Below are positions 52,270-64,000 of a stretch of DNA of 64,000 nt, piece after piece. Both the position numbers and the translations under genes were made by a program. Source of the DNA: Sipunculus nudus (taxonomy: Eukaryota; Annelida; Sipuncula; Golfingiida; Sipunculidae); the NCBI GenBank assembly GCA_026874595.1, contig CM049318.1, positions 2,601,741 to 2,665,740 on the forward strand, read 5' to 3'. Each line of letters opens with the position of its first letter. The first letter of the stretch is position 1. The notes under the pieces were generated by a model, which did not search any database, had not been told where the DNA came from, and was given only the letters and a program-made list of their open reading frames with translations.

Positions 52270-52731
52270 AGACCTGCAACCTTTAACCTCCTGACCAGCT
52301 GACCTCAAAATCAATTAGTTATTTCTTCATGCAAAAAGACCCATAAATATGAAGTTTGAATCACATTCAGTGATGTGGCATATGTGAAAGACTGAAGGTT
52401 TGGGTTGAACAGTTTCACTTGAAATATGTTCACAAGCACTGAGAACAATATAGTGACCTTGATCTTTGACCTTTTGAACTCAACATCATTAGGCTTCTTC
52501 CCCTATTGGTAGGTAAGCCATATATGACAGATGGAAAGTATAGATTGAAAAGTTTGCTTGAAAATGACTCCACACAAGAAGAGGGTGCTGTGAACTTGAC
52601 TTTTGACCTCAAAATCAACAGGTCTTTTCCCCTGTTGGCAGAGAAGCAATATCAGTGCTGAAAGGTTTGGAATGAAAGGTCTAGCTTGAAATGTGTCCAC
52701 AACCTTTTCAAAGAAGTGGATCCTGTGACCC

Positions 52732-52744
52732 TGACCTTTGACCT
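52732..52744. promoter_or_regulatory. Direct-repeat-1 of TGACCT half-sites
   Basis: TGACCTTTGACCT is two TGACCT half-sites separated by one base, the consensus for RXR/HNF4/COUP-type receptors. A further half-site follows at 52747-52752. Confidence 0.4.
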
Positions 52745-52871
52745 TGTGACCTCAACGTCTATAGGATTCGTCTCCCACTTAGTAGGTGAGCTATATGTGA
52801 AAGTTCAAAGAATTGGGATGAAAGGTTTGGCTTAAAATGCATCCACAGGCTTTTCAAAGAACTTGGCTCTG

Positions 52872-52898
52872 TGACCTTGACCTTTGACCTTGTGACCT
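52872..52898. promoter_or_regulatory. Four tandem TGACCT half-sites
   Basis: Half-sites at 52872-52877, 52878-52883, 52885-52890 and 52893-52898 give spacings of 0, 1 and 2 bases. They sit in a family-1 tandem unit. Confidence 0.4.
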
Positions 52899-55896
52899 CA
52901 AAATAATTATGGTTCTTCCCCTGTTGGTAGGTGAGCTGTATGTGAAAGATGGAAGGTTTGGGATGAAAATTTTGGCTAAAAGAATTATTTCTGGGGGGTT
53001 CAAACACACCCCATAACTTTGAGAATATAGGTCGCAGTGACCTAATTTCAGTTTGCAAGGAGATCTTTTTAGAACCTCTAAGACTGCATAGGGTTAATGG
53101 CCCTAGCCCCTACGGTTACGATTTGTGCCCTGCTTACGGCCGGCCGGAAGGACAGACGGAAGGACGACCGACAAAGACCCATCGCTATAGCCCAGCATGA
53201 CTGAAAGTCAGCTGAGCTAAAAAAAAATTTAACAGGGGCATCATCATTTAACTCTGCATATATACAACCTAACACCTTAGCTAGGTTACATGTTTTTCCT
53301 GTTTATCAACAAAGCTGTGTATACAAACATTTTGTTGATAAACATATTCATACATCCATCATGGAGGCTTAATAAGAACCTTTCATAATTCTTTTTCAAA
53401 AGAAGGGTAAATGGGTGAAAGGGTGAATAGGTGTATGGTAGTGTTGTGTTGATTGATTATTTCAACAATTGTTAATTTTTCTTTACAATAAATTAATTGA
53501 TGTATAAATGATCATAATGTATGCATATCAGAAAATCATGGAAGATCTCTTCCAGTCTCTGAAACACAGATGGTAGCTGAAACACATGGGAGTGATAACT
53601 GTTAATGGGAATAATATCACAGTTCTCAAAAACCATAACAGCATGATCTGTCATTAAGTATGAATGACAATGATTTCTATGTCTACTGGTGTTTATTGAT
53701 CACCAGAAGGCTAGGGGAGTTTGATATATTAAAGTGTTAAAAGGAGTATTAAATAGTTCCTGTGTTATGTAAAGGAGAAATAATCCAGGACATTCTTAAA
53801 ACTGAAATATGCCAAAGTAAGAACAAAAGAGCAGATTTTGCAACAGACTTGCTGAGGAAATATCCTCAATGTGGTTGTCATGGTAACAGATATGTGCAAA
53901 CTTACATATATTTGATACAGCAACTTAGTGTTCTATTGTCACTAGTATTGTTTTTCTATAACTACTGCATACACAAAATGAAGGTATCAATAAAAAGAAC
54001 CAGCAGTTTTTTTTTAATGAAATGACACAATTTCTGCATTCATACATCAGTTGTAAGTATAACCAAATAAATATAACAATTACATTTTTTTCTGCTAGGA
54101 GTAGATGATTCATGGCTTAGCTAGTAAGTGTTATCTTTTTTACCCAAGGTTTACTTATAATTAAACATTTTTATGCAAATTGCATCATCATTACAAGAAA
54201 ATGCTGTTGATTCTCCAGGTGGCTTGAAATAAAGAATTTGTCTTCCACAAAACATAGAGGTACGGTACATTTGCAATATTATGTACATTATCTTATGCTA
54301 TTAGTTTATTCTGGTTGAATATGAAAGTTCCCAGCAAAACCATACCAACAGATGGAAATGCTATCCCAAATTCACCAGTCTTATGCTTGTTGTGGTTCTG
54401 TGAGTGAGAAAACACAATTATTCCACGTGTGTCTGTTTACCATGACAAGACTGCATGACCAGAGGTGCGACCCTGCGCAACAACTCCCAAACACGGAACA
54501 GTGACATGAAAGAAGAAACACTCAAGGAACACTGGTTAATAATTGGAACCGTGAAAAATCTTGATTTCCAGGAGGCAGGTGCTCTTTATATAATTTGCAT
54601 AACTGATCTGTTATTTAAGCTTTTAAGCACTTGCATACTGGAGTAAGAATATGGTTGTAGAACTAAATACTGGCAGATACAATAATGTTTTTAAGGAGAG
54701 AAATCTATATTTTGTGTATATTTAATATACCTTGCTTTGTGAATAGGTTCGATCCTTTAAGAAAGCAGCAGACAGTTCAGCATTCAACACAAACTACATG
54801 CAAATAACTGGATGTAGTAACAGGCTTTAATTCAATTCTGGGTGTGATTGCTTTGGCCCTTTGACTTTAAACAAATTACAAGGGGCAAGGAACAAGATCA
54901 ATAGCGCAGCTGGCCATGCTTTTTTGTTTCTGTTTTTCATTTGTCTTTTGTTTTCTTTTAGAATCCCTGAGGCAATGGACTCACAAGTTGAAAGTACATT
55001 TGACACCAACCCTGTTATTTTGTGATAACAAACGAGATGCTTGCATGAAAGGCTCTCATTACAATGTATCTTTTGTCACATAAGAAGACCTACTGCCACC
55101 AGCAAACTACAACTTCATGCAAGATGTTTTACAAGGCCACAAGGACAATATTTCAATCACCGCATAATGACAGAGTGGTCAGTTTCCTCTTATTATAAAT
55201 CATCCAAATTAAATTCTAATACATACAGCGATGAAAAAGGTTGTATATAGTTACATTTTCCTTTTTCTTTGTGCAACTTAATTTTTTCAACTATGAAATG
55301 ATTAACTTTACTTTCAGTTAATTAAGATATAGAACAAAATTCTGATGAATCTTAAGACAGGCATAAAACAATATCTCTACAGTCAAATATGATATTTAAA
55401 CTCTGGTATCTCTGAAAAATAGTCCCCCAGGCTCAAAACCTACAGCTGTGTTTCCTCTCAAGGGTAATTCTCTTTGAAACTTGTGATATACAGAGAAAGA
55501 ATATACAAATAAATGTTAACAATTACTTTTTAAAGGGAACTATTTACATACAGGTTGTGTGAAATATATGTGAAGCAGTGTTAATTCAATCCTTTAAACA
55601 TTTTTATATCTGCAAATGTTTAACCCTGTGTAAAGTAAGGGTTATTGCTTTCACTAAATTCTAGGTGTGTGTGCTTGTGTGTTTCTGCAAAATATCTGGA
55701 GAATGGTTTGTTGGAGCTTTTTGAAATTGGACATATACAGAAGGGTAATGTGTGAAAACCTTAAAGATATTTTATTTTTGTGTAAATCTCAGTATTAATA
55801 AACCTAAACTAAAGCATTTTATAGAGTTTGGCACCACTGATAACCACTAGATATCATGTGACCATACAGCCCCTCTGTTCAGTGCGAATCATGCTA

Positions 55897-56012
55897 ACAC
55901 AAGGGGACATCATGTCACACCATGCACACAAGGGGACATCATGTCACACCATGCACACAAGGGGACATCATGTCACACCATGCACACAAGGGGACATCAT
56001 GTCACACCATGC
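55897..56012. repeat. 29-bp tandem repeat, four units
   Basis: Identical units beginning CAAGGGGACATCATGTCACA. The very low divergence suggests recent expansion. Confidence 0.95.
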
Positions 56013-56740
56013 AACATTTCATAGAAAGGTGGCACTAACCAGCTTAATGGAGGTTAAGCATGGTCATGAATGTTTATCATTGTGTATATAACCTAGGGCA
56101 GCAAAATCAAAATCCCCAGGGGTTTTATTCTTGACACATTTCCATTGAGAAAAACCCTAGTAGCAATATCTGGTTAAAGTCCAATATATCCAGTAACCTT
56201 CTTGAGATATAATTTTCTTGGAGCAAACTTTCTTCCATGCAGGATCTGAGTCGCCATATCAGATGCTTTTTCATTCTATATCAGTTCGCTTACTCCTCCA
56301 GAACGTGGAAATAAATTTAAACCAGGCATGATCAGTGGTGCAAAATACAGAAATTATAAGTATGCATGCCACCTGGATGTAAAATACCACAATTTCACAG
56401 GTCTAGAATTTACAGACTTCAGATCAAACCATGAAGTGTTTCTTCTTTCAGGTTTCTTCTTCTTGTTTTAGGGGTGTTTTGCATGAGCAATTTGGACCTT
56501 TGGGGATCATTGCAGACATGCATGGACTGTGTTATCTCACACACAGAACCATTACAATGGTCAAAACTGGTATACTGGAAACAGTAAGTCTGAGAGCTGG
56601 TTTTGTATTCAGCCAAAAAGAATGCCATGAGATCATGCACATGATATTTCAAAGTTTAATGATGTACTTTTAAGAATTTAAGAAAGCAAAGTCAGCAAAA
56701 ACATCTTGTCTGTTATTTGATGTTCTCAGAAGCAATCAAT

Positions 56741-56794
<54 letters not shown>
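56741..56794. repeat. (TA)n microsatellite
   Basis: A TA run with one TG interruption. Confidence 0.95.
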
Positions 56795-56799
<5 letters not shown>

Positions 56800-58395
56800 A
56801 TAATCTTATCTTCCAAGATCATGGAGTCCTAATAGCATTTCTTTGTAACATTTGTAAAAGGCCTGGCCATTGAGGCTGTTCGGACAGCTTCACTACTGAA
56901 TTTTGTTGGGACTTTTTTTTTCTACCAGGCACTGGTTTAGACATCAGCACCTAACAACTGAACAAATGGTTGATACTGAAAAAGTTTACTTTTACAGTGG
57001 AAGTAGTATGCTTTGCACACTGTAGTTTGCTTTAGAAAAGCTTTCATCAGTTTATTCAATAAAATGTGAGTTTGCTGTCTGCACTTGCTTGTTAATCCAA
57101 TCTACTTTGCTGATAAATAAAGGGATATTTCACAAGAAGGACTGAATGGAATTGTAGCATAACTGGATTCACACAGACAAGAAACAAATACATGTACTAG
57201 GTACAATGACTACAGTTAACCTAACCGCTGCAGACTGCCTTTCAAGTGGACTATAGTAGATCAAACTGATGCAGATTAGTGAGGATAGATCAAGACTACG
57301 GTAATCTGATTGGCGATGCAGATTATTTGCTAGTGTGGATACATGGAGCCTTTCTTTACAAGAAACTGAGGGTGTCATAAATGCATTTCAAACTTACTGA
57401 TATTATTATTATGGCTTCTGGGAAAGTAAAGAACAAGGGTGGAGTAGCTGGAACATAGCCAGAACCGTAGTCAGAGACAGAACACTGCAGCCTTCTGGGA
57501 AACACAGTCCAAAGAGGAAAGGTGAGGTGATATAATATCTGATTCTATAGTCTCAAAAAAGCATACTGAGTCTTTGATTATCTCCATGACTGAAAATACC
57601 TGACCTAACTGAATATCCATCTTTTTTTGGAATAAGATAAAATTACATACAACTCCAACACAGGTATCTTTCTGATGCCATCTGAGAAAACTGCTGGCTG
57701 CTGAAGACCATGAGACCTTTGACAGAGAGTTCAAGGCCTTTCAACCTCAATGAATATAGATTGGATTCTGTGAGCCTATGCAGGAAAACTTCTAAGAACA
57801 ATTCTACAGACAATTAAAACAGTAAAATGGGTATTAGAAAGGCCAATCAATATTAATTCTTTAACATTTATCATTTATTCAAAAATGTCAAGACAAAAGC
57901 ACTTACTCTGAGAAGTGGTGGCTTCATGCATAGAATACAAATATGATTCCAAGCTTATCTGTGTCTACTCAATGTTTTAGCTTAGAAAATAAATAAGATA
58001 TATCTACCCTTAAAGCTCTGTAGGTCTTCCAACCTAATAGAACCAAATAAATATTAGTTCCAAAGCTATAAATATACTTATAATTGCTGCTGCAATTTTT
58101 GAAATTTTGATTTTTACTTAAATCTTATTCACAATTCTTTTGATGATCTTAATAATTTTTTACAGATAAGTTAACTGTATATGGTGCAGTGGGTAGATCA
58201 GAAGATCAAACATACAGTACCAAAAAACAGCAAAGAATTTACATGGCTACCCTGGTGATTCAGGTGCCTTTCTGTAAGATTCAAGAAAACAAGTTAATAT
58301 GTTGTAAATTATATATTGATTTTGAAAGGCTTTCTTTGCCATTCCAAAGGATATTTATATAAAGAACTGGCAAGATAGCACTAACTAGATATTTC

Positions 58396-59997
58396 TTGGC
58401 ACCGCAGGTGCCATAGTATCGCCAGACAATTAATCCCCCCCCCCTTTAAGAATAGGCCCCCCATCTTCAGCAACAATTAATATCAGACCACACTCATAGA
58501 AAAGGTCATTCTCATAGAAAAGGTCATGATCCAAATTTCAATATACATCATCCCCTAACCCATGTCTATGTATATGCAAGAAATCTGTCCATTAGTTTTT
58601 GACTTATAATGCTCACAGTACTGTTAAGTGGCAATGATTGGGTATTAAACGGCACGAAAACAAGTAAAAGAATAACAGGTGGCACCACCTGTTTCCCGTA
58701 CATGACAACACTATCCAAGATCTTCGTTCAAGTTGATTTTTGGACCAATCAATGCATCCCTTATTGAGAAATTAATGATTTTGTGTGATTTTCACCATAT
58801 ATGGCAATATTCAAGGTCAAGGCCACTCATTAGAAAGGTCATGACCCCTATTCAAATAAACATTATCCTATAACCCATATCCATGTATATGCATAATATG
58901 AAAGAAATTTGTCCATTAGTTTTTGACTTATAATGCTCACAGTACTGATAAATGGCAATGATGGGGTATTAAACGGCACAAAACAAGTAAAAGAATAACA
59001 GGTGGCGCCACCTGTTTCCGGTACATGACAATACTTTCCAAGATCTTCGAACATGTTGATTTTTGGACCAATGCATGCATCCCTTATTGAGATATTAATG
59101 ATTTTGTGTAATTTTCACCATATATGGCAATATTCAAGGTCAAGGCCACTCTAATAGGAAAGGTCATGACCCCAATTTATATATACATCATCCCATAACC
59201 CATGTCTATGTATATGCATAATATGAAAGAAATCTGTCCATTAGTTTTTGACTTATAATGCTCACAGGTTATAAATGTACTGTTAAGTTGCAATGATGGG
59301 GTATTAAATGGCATGAAAACAAGTAAAAGAATAACAGGTGGCGCCACCTGTTTCCGGTACATGACATTACTATCCAAGATCTTCGGTCAAGTTGATTTTT
59401 GGACCAATGCATGCATCCCTTATTGAGAAATTAATGATTTTGTGTGATTTTCACCATATATGGCAATATTCAAGGTCAAGGCCACTCATTGGAAAGGTCA
59501 TGACCCCTATTCAAATAAACATCATCCTATAACCCATATCCATGTATATGCATAATATGAAAGAAATCTGTCCATTAGTTTTTGACTTATAATGCTCACA
59601 GTACTGTCAAGTAGCAATTTTGGGGATATTAAACGGCATGAAAACAAGTAAAGAATAATAGGTGGCACCACCAGTTTCTGGAACATGACAACCCTATCCA
59701 TGATCTTCGATCAACTTGATTTTGGGATCAATCCATGCAAGTTTTCTTGAGATATTTAAGAATTTGTGTGATTTTCCCCAAAATTGAAACTATTCAAGGT
59801 CAAGGTCACTCTCCTAGTTGAGGTCATGACCTCATTTTAAATAGGCGTCGTCCTCTCACCCATATCTATACATATACCAAGTTTGGTAAAGATCCGTGAA
59901 ATATTTTTTGAGTTATTGTGTCCAAAAGAAATCTCTGCGGCGGCGGCGCGACCGTGCCTAAACCATAGTATCTCCAGACTATGTCTGGCGATACAAT
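58396..59997 (-). mobile_element. Family-3 Helentron-like element
   Basis: The left hairpin GGCACCGCAGGTGCC (58398-58412, 6-bp stem) is followed by GTATCGCCAGACA. The right end carries the exact inverted partner TGTCTGGCGATAC (59982-59994). That partner also pairs with the adjacent GTATCTCCAGAC to form a hairpin (about 59967-59994). Between them lie four units of about 300 bp with GGTGGCGCCACCTG (59001-59014, 59337-59350), 'TGACTTATAATGCTCACAG' and 'AAGGTCAAGGCCAC'. A CGG-rich patch (59937-59952) lies near the right end. No protein is encoded. Confidence 0.8.
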
Positions 59998-61924
59998 GAA
60001 GGTTGATGTGACTTATAATCAAATTTAAATCTCTAATTAAAGATTTGGAAAAATTAATACATCTCTCTTGGTGGTTATAATGATTGGTAAAGAGTTTTTT
60101 GGGTCGAGGTATTTAGAAGAACAATTAACATACAGATTTGTCTGTCACAGAACTTCAAATGTACAGGATTTAATGAAATTTCAGATTTTGGACATGAAGG
60201 TTTCTCACATGCAGTTTTTGAAAAACGTTCTTCATATTAAAGATCAGGAAACACAATTTATTCCTTCTGCATCTAAGTGTTTAAGTTTAGGTGTAGAGAT
60301 AAATAAACAAATATATGTATATGTGGAATTTGCATTACATGTACTTTAAAATAGGCCCAAGTTTATATCTGACTGTTAGATTATGTATATGCAAGTTACT
60401 TTGATAACAAGATCCACTGTAACTGTCATTATACCTGAAATGATCCAAGAATATTTTCTATATCTACAAAATATTCGGTAAAAATTAGGCAGTACTTCAG
60501 TGGTTATGGGGTTCATCAGAAATCCTAGATTTCTACTGATACAACCTTGGAAAGTTCACAGTAATCTGGTATGTCAGCATCTTTGACTATGAAGTTCAAG
60601 GCAAAGTTCAAAAAATTTTCAAACTTCTCTGGGAAATCTCAGAACACAATTTTTTTATATTAGATTTGAGGAAAAATGATGCAGTGTTTCAAAGTTTATT
60701 GGGATATTATAGTTTTCAATATATGATTCTGATGTGCAAGGTCAATTTTACCAGTTCTCAAACTAGATGAAAATTTGAAGAAACAATATGCAGTGTTTCC
60801 AAATTTATAACTTGCTAAAGAAAGGTTACAGATGACAGAACATATGACTGAAAACAAAATGTCCTGGGGGGGGGGGGGTTAGAAATTAGGGTAAGAAATA
60901 ATTTGACATTTAATCATAAAATGTCACATCCTAACCAGATGAAATCTCATCCTTTATTGATACCAGAGGATATTGACACCTGCCCACAAGATTTTGTTTA
61001 AACTTTGTGATAGTGTCTCATGGATCAATGTATGGTTACTTTTGTCTTCTCTTCTCATGAGCACATGTTGCTGGTCATTGCACTGATTGACACTGAGGTA
61101 AAAAATCTAGGACATGTATGATTCAAAGACAGACCTATAACAGCAAAATAAGTGATGGCAGCAAGATCCCATGTGAGATTAAATATTGATCATAAGCAGG
61201 AGAGCCCGCTGTGATGAATTCACTCATTCAGGCATGATTTAATTAAGTTCAAAAAGCTAAATCTATGAAAATCAGATCAAATAAATATCACAGAGATTGA
61301 AATAAATCAGTTGAAACTACAGAATCAATATATCATTAATGACATCTGAAGGAGTTAATGACCATAAACAAACAGCCAATTTGCCACAATCCAGACATCA
61401 TCAATCTTATACCAGCTCTGGTTACTGATTGGCCAATCCTCCGAGCAGTCAATGGCTAATAACTAATCAGCATAGATCTGTCAGAACGCAAGTCATTTTT
61501 TTTCACATCCCTTCAGCTGTGGTAATCTAAGTTTACCAGCTACTCTGTTTCAATTTATCTTTATTTCTTTTTTACTTCTACTTCCTCAATCCATCCTGGA
61601 TGAGCATTTATTTCCATCTGGTGTCCAGCTTATTAAAATTATAAGACTGGCCTAAAGCTGTAGCTCTGTGCTGAACTACAGATATATATATATATCATAA
61701 TGAACTTCAAGAGACAACTTCTTGATGTAATTTTCCCCCCTCCACCAAAGGGAGTTATTACTGTCACTTGTAACGTAGGAAACCTTAAAACGTTTGTGAC
61801 AGAAGTCCAATAAACTGGCCAAGGAAGCAGAATGAAAAGAAATAAAGTATATTCCTCAAAATTCATGACACCTTTCAAAGTAATTTATGAACAGAGTGGA
61901 CTAGACCTTTAAGAAGATTTGTAA
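59998..61924. other. No gene recognised
   Basis: AT-rich with a run of 13 G (60866-60878). A 93-codon frame at 60068-60349 has no recognised domain or context. Confidence 0.4.
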
Positions 61925-62295
61925 CTTGACATTTATTAAGACATATATGTGACTGTACATTTATTAAACATATGACTGGACATTTATTAAGACATGACTG
62001 GACATTTATTAAGAAATGTGACTGGACATTTATTAAGACATGTGACTGGACATTTATTAAGACATGTGACTGGATATTTATTAAGACATGTGACTGGACA
62101 TTTATTAAGAAATGTGGTTGGACATTTATTAAGAAATGTGGTTTGACGTTTATTAAGACATGTGACTGTATATTTATTTAGAAATGTGACTGGACATTTA
62201 TTAAGACATGTGACTGGACATTTATTAAGACATGTGACTGGACATTTATTAAGACATGTGACTGGACATTTATTACGACATGTGACTGAACATTG
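61925..62295. repeat. 24-bp minisatellite, about 15 units
   Basis: Units of the form GACATGTGACTGGACATTTA plus TTAA. The period is a multiple of three, so frames on both strands stay open (up to 122 codons on the minus strand) and give an 8-residue repeat. These frames are not genes. Confidence 0.95.
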
Positions 62296-62699
62296 GTTAT
62301 AATCTATGGCAGAGGCGTACTGCAGGCACTTAATCTGGTATATGTGCTGGAACAAAATGTTGCTGATATAATATTATAACCTTAGACCAATATGTTGCTG
62401 ATATAATATTATAACCACAATATCCCACATTAATCATATCTTCAGGCATTAATTAATTGTAACATTGATCAATATTATCCAGACTTGCAGACCTATTAAA
62501 TCCAAGGCTTGTTTAGCAAGATGAAAGTCACTTCAGTTTCAATTCTTAACAGAGAGGTTGCTCTGGAGAATACCTCATTAGTTTTAATTTCTATAATCTT
62601 ATAATAAACTGGAGAATAATTTAAATCATTCGATGGCTTGCCTTCACAGGTGGGGGTTAGGCCACTGACTGCATTCTGCACAGGGTTGGCTTGTTATGA

Positions 62700-63080
62700 A
62701 CAATACTTGACATGGCCTTCTAAAAACTTGAATCATAAAATTTACAATTTTTTATTAACTGCTTTCAAATTTCAGATTAGAAAAAAATTATATCCATATG
62801 AATACATGCTGTGAAAATTAAATTAACATTGCATACAGGAATAAGATGTGTCATGGTCAAAGTTGGGCAGAATTTGATGTACTGATTTTACATTAATGCT
62901 AATAACTTGAAAAATTTTACCAAATTCTTATCTTATTTCTTGCATATACAATCAAATCTTGATTAATTAAAGTTGTATCCTTAAAAAGTCTCTAGCTTTA
63001 AGGGTCACCATGTTAAGTGAGAAAAAATATTTCCTAATGATTTGAAAAGGTACATATATATTCAGGTCCATAAATTCTAA
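62700..63080 (-). mobile_element. Diverged internal fragment of a long family-1 element
   Basis: It shares ordered segments with the internal unit of copies b-d: AAAATTAAAT, TCATGGTCAAAGTTGGGCA (62850-62868), GTCTCTAGCTTTAAG (about 62988) and CAGGTCCATAA. It is older and more diverged than those copies and is cut at 63080 by a short family-1 element. Confidence 0.6.
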
Positions 63081-64000
63081 CAAGTGACCCATGGGTAATG
63101 ACACTCGGCTGAATTGACATACATGAACTGGATGTTTTAATTATTTATGATATGATCTGGTGAAAAATATTTGTTAAGGAATGTTGAATAATAGGTAGAA
63201 ATACAAAGTGCTTAAATCATATTTTATGCCCATTTTAGAAAATAGTGACCTTATTCTAGGTTTCCAGGAAGATTTTACCAGGAACTCTTAGATGCTCAGA
63301 TGATTCTACATCAAACGTGTGCATCTGACTTATAGGATACACAAATCATGTTGTTTCACAGTGACATAGGTCTCAGTGACCCTACTGACATAGCTTACAG
63401 AATATAGGTCTCAGTGACCTGCTTTTGGATGTCCAAGGAGACAACACCTCTGTTTACATTAAGAAAGACATTTCTCCATCCAACAAATAAGATTTGTGCC
63501 CTGTCTTTCTGGGTGATAAAAATAAGGTTTTCTGAAAGTAGGTCACAAAATATTGGTAAAGATGACCTCATTTCAGGATTCAAAGAAGATTTGCCAAGGA
63601 CCTCCGGGGATGTCATTTTAGAAGGTTCTAGGGCCAACAGAAAAGTTTTGTGCCCTGCCTGACTGTCTGGGTGCTCATAATCTTATTTTTGGCTAGTTGC
63701 TTGCAGAATATAGGTCACCTTGACCTAGTTTCAAGTTTCCAAGAAGATTTGGCTAGAACCTCCTTGGATATTATGTCAGAAGTTTCTAGGTACATTGGTA
63801 ACAATTTGTGCCCTGTTGGACTATCTGGGTGCCCAAAATCAATCTTTTGGCCAGTAGCTCTCAGGATACAGGTTCCCATGACCTAATTTCATGTTTCCCA
63901 GGAGATTTGGATAAGCCTTTCCTGGATATTATGTTAGCAGGTTCTTAGTCTAACAGAAACAGATTGTGCACTGTCTGACTGCTCAAAATCATGTTTTTTA
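63081..64000 (-). mobile_element. Family-1 element, copy g, running off the right edge
   Basis: Starts with CAAGTGACCCATGGGTAATG, then ACTCGGCTGA, the family-1 palindrome-bearing end. At least four core units of about 160 bp follow, sharing GACCTAATTTCA, GAAGATTTGG and TTTGTGCCCTG. The opposite terminus lies outside the window. Confidence 0.75.
63712..63726. promoter_or_regulatory. Second perfect AGGTCAnnnTGACCT palindrome
   Basis: AGGTCACCTTGACCT has both half-sites intact with a 3-bp spacer, at the same position in the core unit as the site at 51188. Neighbouring units at about 63404 and 63555 carry degenerate versions. Confidence 0.45.

Larger units (their letters stand above)
52270..53222 (-). 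mobile_element. Family-1 right portion, copy f, with about 145-bp core units
   Basis: It ends with AAAGTCAGCTGAGCTAAA (53204-53221), preceded by a CGGCCGG/GACGGAAGGACG microsatellite. The interior has about five tandem units of about 145 bp, each with a TGACCTTTGACCT-type block and a TTCCCCTGTTGGTAGG-like segment. No left palindrome is found at its own left edge. Its partner may be the one at 50894. Confidence 0.7.
50730..53402. mobile_element. TTAA MITE, second copy, split by a 2.3-kb insertion
   Basis: The left part (50730-50888) matches the complete copy at 32777-32935, from TTAAAGGGGC to CCAAAATAAT. The right part resumes at about 53225 with AATTTAACAGGGGCATC, matching 32940 onward, and carries the shared GTTGATAAACA stretch. 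Everything between is family-1 material plus an unexplained stretch. The right terminus is diverged or lost. Confidence 0.65.
53403..58395. other. No gene recognised
   Basis: AT-rich. It holds a 29-bp array (55897-56012) and a TA microsatellite (56741-56794). Frames at 54455-54646 and 56431-56673 have no recognisable domain and no coherent exon chain. Confidence 0.4.

Noticed and set aside
60068-60349. 93-codon plus-strand frame as a candidate gene
   Set aside because: No recognisable family and no flanking exon structure. It is kept only as unexplained.
61972-62355. Cysteine-rich 122-codon minus-strand frame and its plus-strand counterpart
   Set aside because: Both follow the 24-bp tandem repeat and have no independent coding evidence.

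Overview
This window looks like non-coding, AT-rich nuclear DNA from a marine invertebrate, most likely a mollusc and perhaps a bivalve. The clues are the dense non-autonomous repeats with tandem core units and (ACGG)-type microsatellites, which resemble the 'pearl' elements known from bivalves, together with tRNA-derived SINEs, a CR1/Rex-like non-LTR retrotransposon and many minisatellites. I find no convincing intact host protein-coding gene, rRNA gene or functional tRNA gene. The only recognisable protein signal is a broken reverse transcriptase (about 20.7-24.0 kb, minus strand) and a short relic of a second one (about 46.7-47.2 kb).

Layout: 1-4.3 kb holds a SINE and a pearl-like element. 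A 167-bp MITE sits at 4.29 kb. A long family-1 element at 4.6-8.9 kb contains a nested family-2 element, and its right end is cut off by a 2.7-kb array of 41-bp units (8.9-11.6 kb). A second SINE and a second family-2 element cover 12.8-15.6 kb. A strong hairpin lies at 16.8 kb in otherwise featureless DNA. A tandem array of about 280-bp units spans 18.7-19.9 kb, and a 33-bp array spans 20.2-20.6 kb. The dead retrotransposon follows, split by a family-4 element. From 24 to 36 kb there are small palindrome clusters, short minisatellites, a pair of tRNA-like elements, a TTAA-flanked MITE and three 167-bp repeats. At 35.9-41.9 kb a SINE with a clear target-site duplication is split by a 2.6-kb family-1 element, and a second family-1 copy in the same orientation follows almost directly. 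That copy carries a 0.78-kb foreign segment. A 20-bp-class minisatellite follows. At 50.7-53.4 kb a MITE copy is split by a compound family-1 insertion. Family 3 occupies 58.4-60.0 kb, a 24-bp array 61.9-62.3 kb, and another family-1 element runs off the right edge.

The most interesting result is architectural. Four repeat families with unrelated sequence share one layout when read on the minus strand: a 5' terminal motif, a tandem-repeat interior, the inverted copy of that motif close to the 3' end, then a short perfect or near-perfect palindrome, then the terminus. This asymmetric inverted-repeat plus 3' hairpin layout is the one described for Helitron2/Helentron elements and their non-autonomous derivatives. 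Interrupted copies of other repeats in this window provide natural empty sites that support the boundaries. A second theme is that the family-1 core units carry palindromic or tandem AGGTCA half-sites, including two perfect AGGTCAnnnTGACCT palindromes. The family assignments rest on sequence reading alone, and no database search was possible.
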